Source of the DNA: a virus
Virus record (IMG/VR): IMGVR_UViG_3300010885_079891
Span: 1-28,990 of that record
Reading direction: 5' to 3' (one strand)
Length of the DNA stretch: 28,990 nucleotides
Each line of letters opens with the position of its first letter. Positions within the stretch are counted from its first letter, which is position 1. A program made the translations under genes and the position numbers. Of this stretch, positions 24,817-28,990 are shown piece by piece. The notes under the pieces are model-generated. The model did no database searches, was not told the origin of the DNA, and worked only from the letters and a program-made list of their open reading frames with translations.

Positions 24817-26778
24817 ATGCCCATTAACATCGTAGGAACCCCGGCTGGCGACGAGCGCGATGCTGCGGAGGCATTGTCACAAATACTCACCCCGCGTCTT
24901 CGAAAAGAGGATCGAATCACGATTGTGGTCGGCGCCCAATGCTTTGGGCAGAAGCGCAAGGACATCGACCTGATTCTTTTCGGCTCAATGGCCAAGGGTT
25001 TTATACTTAAGCCAGGCGAGAAGCCGGATGGTTTTGAAAAAAAGAACATATATCTAAATACATTCTGCATGGTAGTGGAACTAAAGAACCACCCCTCAAA
25101 TCGAGTGCGAATCCAAGGCACAAATGTGGACGTAGAGTATAAAGGAAAGTGGTCGAGTGCTACTGCGCAGGCGGACGAGCAGACTTATTCCGTTAGAGAT
25201 TACATCACCCGCCAGAATCTACACGCTCCTTTCATTCTAAACGCAGTTTGGCTTCGCAATCACCCGCGCCCTTCGGGCACTGGCTCAACCAATAATATAT
25301 TCTGGAGCGATCTTAACGCCACCGCGTTGATCAGGCTCTTGGCCGAGCTTCGACATGCGGATCTAGTTGAGCAGGCTCGCGAGAGACTCGACCTGAGCAT
25401 ATCCTGCTCTCGCCGCGATGATTTTGATCAAGTAGCCCAAGCATCCGAAATCTTCACCCGCTCGTTAGCCACAAGCCCGTTGGATCGTTCCAAAATGGAA
25501 CTGATCTGTAAACGCATTATCGACGGTCAGACTTATGCCACCGAAAAACTTGGCAAACAGATGCTGCTTTTCCGTGGCCAAGGTGGTTCAGGTAAAACGG
25601 TTCGTCTCCTTCAACTTGCAAAAAACCTATACGACGACCAGGGCACCCGAATACTCTTCCTGACATTTAACCGATCCCTAGTCGCGGATGTTCGGAGGCT
25701 ACTTGTCTTGATGCGGATCAGTGACAAACCGGATGATCGAACCATCGAAATCCGAACCTGTGATTCTTACTTTTTCAAGCTGCTCGACGCATTGGGTCTT
25801 CATACAGCTTCAGATCATGGAGCCCCCTTTCCGGCTGACTACGCGGCGAAAAAGCTAGATGCCCTCCAGCTCATTTCATCTATGAGCAGGGAAGAACTTT
25901 TACGGGACACCTTAGCGACAAATAACCCAGAACTTTTCTCTTGGGATTTCGTGATGATCGACGAGGCGCAGGACTGGCCCGATATTGATAAAAACCTTCT
26001 GTTTAAACTATTCGGGCACAACCTTCTGTTCGTCGCCGATGGTGTTGATCAGTTTGTCAGGGAAAACACGCGGTGCGACTGGACGAGCGGATTGGGAGTT
26101 ACCGAACGTCAGATCGTCCCACTTAGAAAATGCCTGCGCTTAAAAGCCAATTTATGTCGGTTCATCTCCGCGTTTGCCGATGAGATGAGCATCCCATGGA
26201 ATTTATCTGTTAACGACGACGTGCCTGGAGGCCGGGTTATCATAGTAAAAGGTGCCTACACTCAGGACATCCACGCTGAGGTGATGAAAACTCACCAAGC
26301 CAATCGCAATGAGCCAGTGGACAGCCTTTTCTGCGTCACGGCCTCACCTCAATTCGCCGGTAATTCGCTCGCGCAGAGGCTCGAATCGTGGGGCGAAAAA
26401 ACATGGGACGGCACAAACAAAGAGGTTCGCGACACCTACCCCACGGATACGAAGCAAATTCGAATTGTCCGGTATGAGTCCTGTCGTGGATTAGAGGGCT
26501 GGTCGGTTGTCTGCCTCGATGCGGAGCGTTTTTTTGGCCGTCAAGTAGAGCACGCGCCGCAGATCAAGCAGGGGGATTTGTTAATCTCAGAAAAAGAGGC
26601 GGCAAGCCATCACGCGGCGCGTTGGTTGATGATCGCGTTTACTCGCGCCATTGATACGCTGGTCATACAAGTCTCTGAAAGAAGCCAATTCACCGATCAG
26701 CTCCTCAAAATAGCCAAAGAGCACAAAGATTTCATCGAGGTGCTGGAGCCCACCCAACCCTCTGGTTCTATAGCCTGA
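24817..26778 (+). CDS. NERD-like nuclease fused to SF1 helicase
   Basis: A 653-residue nuclease-helicase. The N-terminal 110 residues contain a NERD/PD-(D/E)XK-like core: KDIDLILFG (Asp49, Asp51) and VVELKN (Glu88, Lys90). The SF1 helicase has Walker A GQGGSGKT (254-261), LFLTFNRSLVADVRRL, Walker B DEAQDW (382-387), LRKCLRLKANLCRF as a motif IV-like block, ESCRGLEGWSVVCLD as motif V and WLMIAFTRAIDTLVI as motif VI. Such proteins are common in defence islands and probably process invading DNA. It is the last gene of the same-strand defence run, 39 bases after the duplicated small protein. Its GC looks lower than the phage genes, suggesting separate acquisition. Confidence 0.85.
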   Translation: MPINIVGTPAGDERDAAEALSQILTPRLRKEDRITIVVGAQCFGQKRKDIDLILFGSMAKGFILKPGEKPDGFEKKNIYLNTFCMVVELKNHPSNRVRIQGTNVDVEYKGKWSSATAQADEQTYSVRDYITRQNLHAPFILNAVWLRNHPRPSGTGSTNNIFWSDLNATALIRLLAELRHADLVEQARERLDLSISCSRRDDFDQVAQASEIFTRSLATSPLDRSKMELICKRIIDGQTYATEKLGKQMLLFRGQGGSGKTVRLLQLAKNLYDDQGTRILFLTFNRSLVADVRRLLVLMRISDKPDDRTIEIRTCDSYFFKLLDALGLHTASDHGAPFPADYAAKKLDALQLISSMSREELLRDTLATNNPELFSWDFVMIDEAQDWPDIDKNLLFKLFGHNLLFVADGVDQFVRENTRCDWTSGLGVTERQIVPLRKCLRLKANLCRFISAFADEMSIPWNLSVNDDVPGGRVIIVKGAYTQDIHAEVMKTHQANRNEPVDSLFCVTASPQFAGNSLAQRLESWGEKTWDGTNKEVRDTYPTDTKQIRIVRYESCRGLEGWSVVCLDAERFFGRQVEHAPQIKQGDLLISEKEAASHHAARWLMIAFTRAIDTLVIQVSERSQFTDQLLKIAKEHKDFIEVLEPTQPSGSIA

Positions 26779-27093
26779 TGCTCGCCGTAGGCTCGAATTC
26801 TTCGTGCGTGGCCGTGCCCAGAGGGTGCCCTTAGGGTAGCACCTGCGACGGCTGGCGGGCTCCGCGCTGCGCACTCCGCCCGTCCACGCCTCTAGGTATT
26901 GCTCGCTGGCGGGCGCTGGCGGCTACGCCGTCCCGCGTCCCGTCCCGCTGCGCTCCACCTTGCGCAGCCGGTGCTTCCCGTCGGCATCCCTCGGGGGCGG
27001 CCGTTTTTTCGGTTTGGCCATCTGAGGGCTCCGCGTAGCGCGGCCCGCTACTCCCATCCGCGCCCTCGTTGGGGCGCACTCCTCCGACATCCC
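26779..27093 (+). other. 315-bp intergenic region after defence cluster
   Basis: No confident gene. GGTGC (26824-26828) and GCACC (26839-26843) form a weak hairpin soon after the helicase stop. The rest is GC-rich with GGC-type palindromes. A minus-strand ORF of 32 codons (27021 down to 26923) starts MAKPKK and is strongly basic; I cannot tell whether it is real. Upstream in-frame extension of the following gene reads Arg/Pro-rich sequence and is not believed. Confidence 0.5.
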
Positions 27094-27543
27094 ATGCGTG
27101 ACTCATTCCGTGATCCTACACCTCAGCCCGGCGACCAGATCCACCAGCCCGGCCACCCGTTTGACGGTTTCACCGTCATCAGCGTTTACACCCGCGCCCA
27201 GGCCATCGCCGACGGCGTCCTTGCCGACGCCTCCACCGGCGACCTCGCCGAGGTCTCCGCCCAGCACTTCCCCAGCGTTCACGTCGCCATGACGGCGGCG
27301 GTCTTCGCCCTCATCGAGCAGGCGGTCGCGAGTCCGAAGCACGCGAACGACTGCCGCGGCGTCTGGCATGACATCCTCTGGATGTCCCGCGTTTCTCCCG
27401 TGCAGGTCTGGCAGGGTGGGCGCCTCTTCCGCGTCATCATCACTGGCACCGGCCGCAAGCGCCTGCACACCTTGAAGGCCATTTCCCACCCCGACGAGAC
27501 CGGCCGCCCCTGTCTCACGATCATGCTCCCCGACGAGGATTGA
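27094..27543 (+). CDS. DUF6573 family protein
   Basis: A 149-residue protein of the DUF6573 family, common on plasmids and integrative elements and without known function. Diagnostic segments are DGFTVISVYTRAQAIADGVL (about 24-43), FPSVHVAMTAAVFALI, WHDILWMSR and the end LTIMLPDED. The start at 27,094 is chosen because the family motif begins soon after it and the upstream extension is low-complexity. It ends 14 bases before a terminator stem and converges on the broken minus-strand gene. It is probably accessory to the mobile element rather than part of the defence operon. Confidence 0.85.
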   Translation: MRDSFRDPTPQPGDQIHQPGHPFDGFTVISVYTRAQAIADGVLADASTGDLAEVSAQHFPSVHVAMTAAVFALIEQAVASPKHANDCRGVWHDILWMSRVSPVQVWQGGRLFRVIITGTGRKRLHTLKAISHPDETGRPCLTIMLPDED

Positions 27544-27557
27544 TCGACGCCAGCCAG

Positions 27558-27587
27558 CCCCGCCGCCACCCAGCGCGCGGGGTTTTT
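27558..27587 (+). terminator. Rho-independent terminator after DUF6573 gene
   Basis: CCCCGC and GCGGGG close a loop of 13 bases, followed by TTTTT. It lies between convergent genes. Confidence 0.8.
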
Positions 27588-27592
27588 CGTGC

Positions 27593-28354
27593 CTATTCGC
27601 TCGGCTTGATATCCTTGAGCGCCGCCGCAATCGCCTTCGCCATCGCGGCCGTGTCGCCCGTGGTGCCGAAGTGCTCCAATCGCTCGAACTGTGGATGATC
27701 CTTGATCGGTGCCGGCAGGCTCTCGCCCGTAGCTAATTCCAAAGCACCGACGAAACCGGCCATCATTTCATTCCACCGGCCGACCGTCGTCAGGAGTTTT
27801 TCCGCGTCGCGGTCATCCCAATAGCCGCCTTCGTCCAAGACCGATTTCAGCAGCCCCGCCGCCTTCGCCGCGTCCAAGGCCGCCGTGATCGTCAGATGAC
27901 ATTTCAAGAAGTGCTGTGAGCCCTGCGAGGACGCGTATTGCGTCTTGGCGAAACAGCTCGCTTGCCAGCCCTTGATTCCAGGACGGAGGCGATAAGGCCC
28001 AACCGTCGCGGTTTCCGGATACCGCGCCAGCAGGCACGTCATCGGCTCGCAGTCGTCACCGGGATAGGCCGTGAAGCCCACCACCTCGACCGGATCAATC
28101 GAAAGGTGCGGACTATCCTCATCCTTCGGATCGGCCTGAGCGTGGGTGCAGCCCTGGATGACGAACCAGCGGTCAGGCGCGGCGCGATCATTGAGCCGCC
28201 ATTCCAGATCCTTGCCGGAGAAATGCTGAATCTACGTGACCGTTTCAAACGGGAGATCGAGACACGCCTGACGCCACGCCGAGAGCTTCGCCGTGACCTC
28301 GGCGAGCGTCGCCGATTCCGGAGCGTTAGTTTTCCAATGGATCGTTAATCCCAT
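27593..28354 (-). pseudogene. Mobile-element protein interrupted by an amber codon
   Basis: A 254-codon frame on the minus strand starting at 28,354 (ATG) and ending with TAG at 27,593-27,595. It is one continuous protein-like frame except for an in-frame TAG at codon 41 (28,232-28,234). Before the stop it reads MGLTIHWKTNAPES through LPFETVT; after it IQHFSGKDLEWRL, RWFVIQGC, VVGFTAYPGDDCEP, CFAKTQYASSQ, FLKCHLTITAALDAAKAAG and DEGGYWDDRDAEKL. These blocks match a protein family I associate with Verrucomicrobiota and Planctomycetota elements; function unknown. TAG also ends res here, so recoding is not evident. Likely a recent nonsense mutation; readthrough or sequence error are alternatives. 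A GTG at 28,084 could allow a shortened product. Confidence 0.75.
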
Positions 28355-28416
28355 ACTAAGAAGAGACCGGAAGCGGTCGGGCTTGTCACTCCTTCACCCT
28401 GAAATCCGCCCCGTTT

Positions 28417-28438
28417 AGGTTGCCCAAAGGTTGCCAAA
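28417..28438. repeat. Tandem direct repeat AGGTTGCC-type
   Basis: AGGTTGCCCAA (28417-28427) is directly followed by AGGTTGCCAAA (28428-28438), ten of eleven positions identical. It lies about 115 bases inside the element end, a typical distance for integrase or excisionase arm-type sites. That role is inferred. Confidence 0.5.
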
Positions 28439-28510
28439 TCTTCTGTTTTTAGCTTCCCTTCGCTGCATTTACCTGCTCTTATAAGCACGTTCTAAACCAC
28501 TAACATTCAA

Positions 28511-28537
28511 CTAAGTCCGCGTTATTTAGGGACTTAG
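28511..28537. repeat. 8-bp inverted repeat near the element end
   Basis: CTAAGTCC (28511-28518) and GGACTTAG (28530-28537) are perfect complements separated by 11 bases, in an AT-richer stretch directly before the tRNA fragment. It may be a recombinase-associated site or a transcript end. The spacer is not typical of a terminator and there is no T-run. Confidence 0.45.
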
Positions 28538-28553
28538 CCAGTAACGGCGAATC

Positions 28554-28579
28554 GGGTTCGAATCCCCCCCTCTCCGCCA
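28554..28579 (+). other. tRNA-Ser 3'-end fragment, candidate attachment site
   Basis: The T-loop TTCGAAT (28557-28563), the acceptor 3' strand CCTCTCC, discriminator G and encoded CCA (28577-28579) are those of a tRNA-Ser. Upstream there is no D-arm, anticodon arm or matching GGAGAGG, so the rest of the tRNA is absent. The outer T-stem bases (28552-28553) do not pair, consistent with a hybrid junction in which the crossover lies at or left of 28,554. This is the expected look of an attachment site distal to the integrase. Confidence 0.8.
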
Positions 28580-28598
28580 TGTTTCGCGTGGCGAAACA
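28580..28598 (+). terminator. Hairpin after tRNA-Ser end
   Basis: TGTTTCGC-GTG-GCGAAACA, a perfect eight-base stem immediately after CCA. It is probably the native end of the tRNA transcript, though no T-run follows. Confidence 0.5.
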
Positions 28599-28866
28599 GG
28601 GCGGCGGACGCGAAGCGGAAATAAGCGCATAGCGCGCGAGGCGGGGATAAGGACGGCGCAGCAACGCCGGGGTAAAACCCCGAGCAAAGCCAATCCCTCC
28701 ATCTCCGTGGTTCAGTTTTAAGTGTTTCAGCTTTTCCACTTTCCGGTTTCCCCATCCCTCTCTCCCCCTTCGCCATGTATATTGGCCGTGAACGAGGATT
28801 TTTCACCCTGCGACCAGAAACAAGGCCAACGCTTGACCTCAGTGCGGAGTTTTCCGGGCGGAAGCA
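28599..28866. other. Chromosomal spacer beyond the element
   Basis: No gene is supported. A perfect six-base stem CGGGGT/ACCCCG with loop AAA lies at 28668-28682. Two minus-strand ORFs here are antisense to the tRNA-Ser end and are a well-known annotation artefact. Confidence 0.6.
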
Positions 28867-28990
28867 TCAGCCTTGGGCGGCGCCCGGGGTGGCGGGGCGA
28901 ATAAAGATCGGGGTGCTGGCAACCGGGATGCCGTCCAGCGAAAGATCGGCGGCGTGTTCGCCCATTCGGTCGAACTTCACCCCGCCCAGG
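28867..28990 (-). CDS. C-terminal end of an unidentified chromosomal protein
   Basis: On the minus strand the frame entering from the right edge reads 40 codons and stops at TGA (28,867-28,869). The peptide includes LGGVKFDRMGEHAADLSLDG and PVASTPIFIRP, a beta-rich pattern like a natural domain end, and codon use is normal for the GC-rich host. It slightly resembles the closing strands of small beta-sandwich proteins such as DUF6941, but this is a guess. Only the C-terminus is in the window. It probably belongs to the host chromosome beside the integration site. Confidence 0.55.
   Translation of the reverse strand, partial: LGGVKFDRMGEHAADLSLDGIPVASTPIFIRPATPGAAQG

Larger units (their letters stand above)
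1..28579. mobile_element. Integrative phage-like element, left end outside window
   Basis: Replication genes, a head-only phage module and a defence cargo run in one direction and end at a tRNA-Ser 3' fragment. Seen: every confident gene from the primase to 27,543 is on the plus strand, and the last 26 bases match a tRNA T-loop, acceptor strand and CCA with no tRNA body upstream. Known: many integrative elements insert in tRNA 3' ends and restore the intact tRNA at the integrase end. Inferred: that end and its integrase lie left of this window. No tail, lysis, transposase or conjugation gene is visible. It could be a capsid-encoding satellite or a decayed prophage. Confidence 0.75.

Noticed and set aside
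28500-28806. Minus-strand ORFs reading MAERGGFEPD and GGEGGIRTRF
   Set aside because: These are antisense to the tRNA-Ser T-arm and acceptor stem, a well-known source of false proteins.
1-28990. CRISPR array
   Set aside because: No regularly spaced direct repeats were found; the Cas4-like domain is part of the UvrD fusion.

Overview
The window looks like most of a single integrative mobile element in a GC-rich bacterium, ending at the 3' end of a tRNA-Ser gene near position 28,579, followed by a short piece of chromosome. The families present (RepA-like and DUF3102-like early genes, Mu-type head genes, a DUF6573 protein, a minus-strand family I associate with Verrucomicrobiota and Planctomycetota elements), the high GC, and the frequent starts without a Shine-Dalgarno sequence suggest Verrucomicrobiota, perhaps Opitutales. 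That placement is inference, not proof.

Region 1 (1-2,970) is an early/replication module: the end of a TOPRIM primase, a RepA-like P-loop ATPase, a small ORF written across CCCC/GGGG tracts (a candidate origin or G-quadruplex), a protein with a helix-turn-helix-like C-terminus, and a DUF3102-like protein. Region 2 (2,971-4,553) is about 1.6 kb of hairpin-rich DNA that appears non-coding, directly upstream of the terminase genes. Region 3 (4,573-11,022) is a head-only phage module: small and large terminase, a portal fused to a MuF-type minor head domain, a Mu gpI-like protease/scaffold, a decoration protein, a major capsid protein, then two small membrane proteins. Two terminators lie in its distal part. 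No tail, connector, lysis, transposase or integrase gene is visible.

Region 4 (11,119-26,778) is about 15.7 kb of same-strand, closely spaced defence-type genes: a RadC-family JAMM protein; a UvrD-like helicase with a Cas4/AddB-like nuclease; a GHKL (sacsin/Hsp90-like) ATPase ending in a DUF3883 nuclease-like domain; a HigB-like toxin with a HigA-ImmA fusion; a type III methyltransferase and restriction subunit; a small internally duplicated protein; and a nuclease-helicase. Region 5 (26,779-28,579) holds a DUF6573 protein, a minus-strand gene broken by one in-frame amber codon, short repeats suited to integrase arm sites, and the tRNA-Ser 3' fragment. The remaining bases hold a tRNA-proximal hairpin and the C-terminus of a minus-strand chromosomal gene.

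The best overall reading is a tRNA-integrated element that replicates itself, makes and fills its own capsid, seems to lack tails, and carries a large anti-phage cargo. That resembles a capsid-forming phage satellite, though a degraded prophage is the main alternative. The most novel-looking part is the RadC / UvrD-nuclease / GHKL-DUF3883 trio, which I cannot match to a named defence system.
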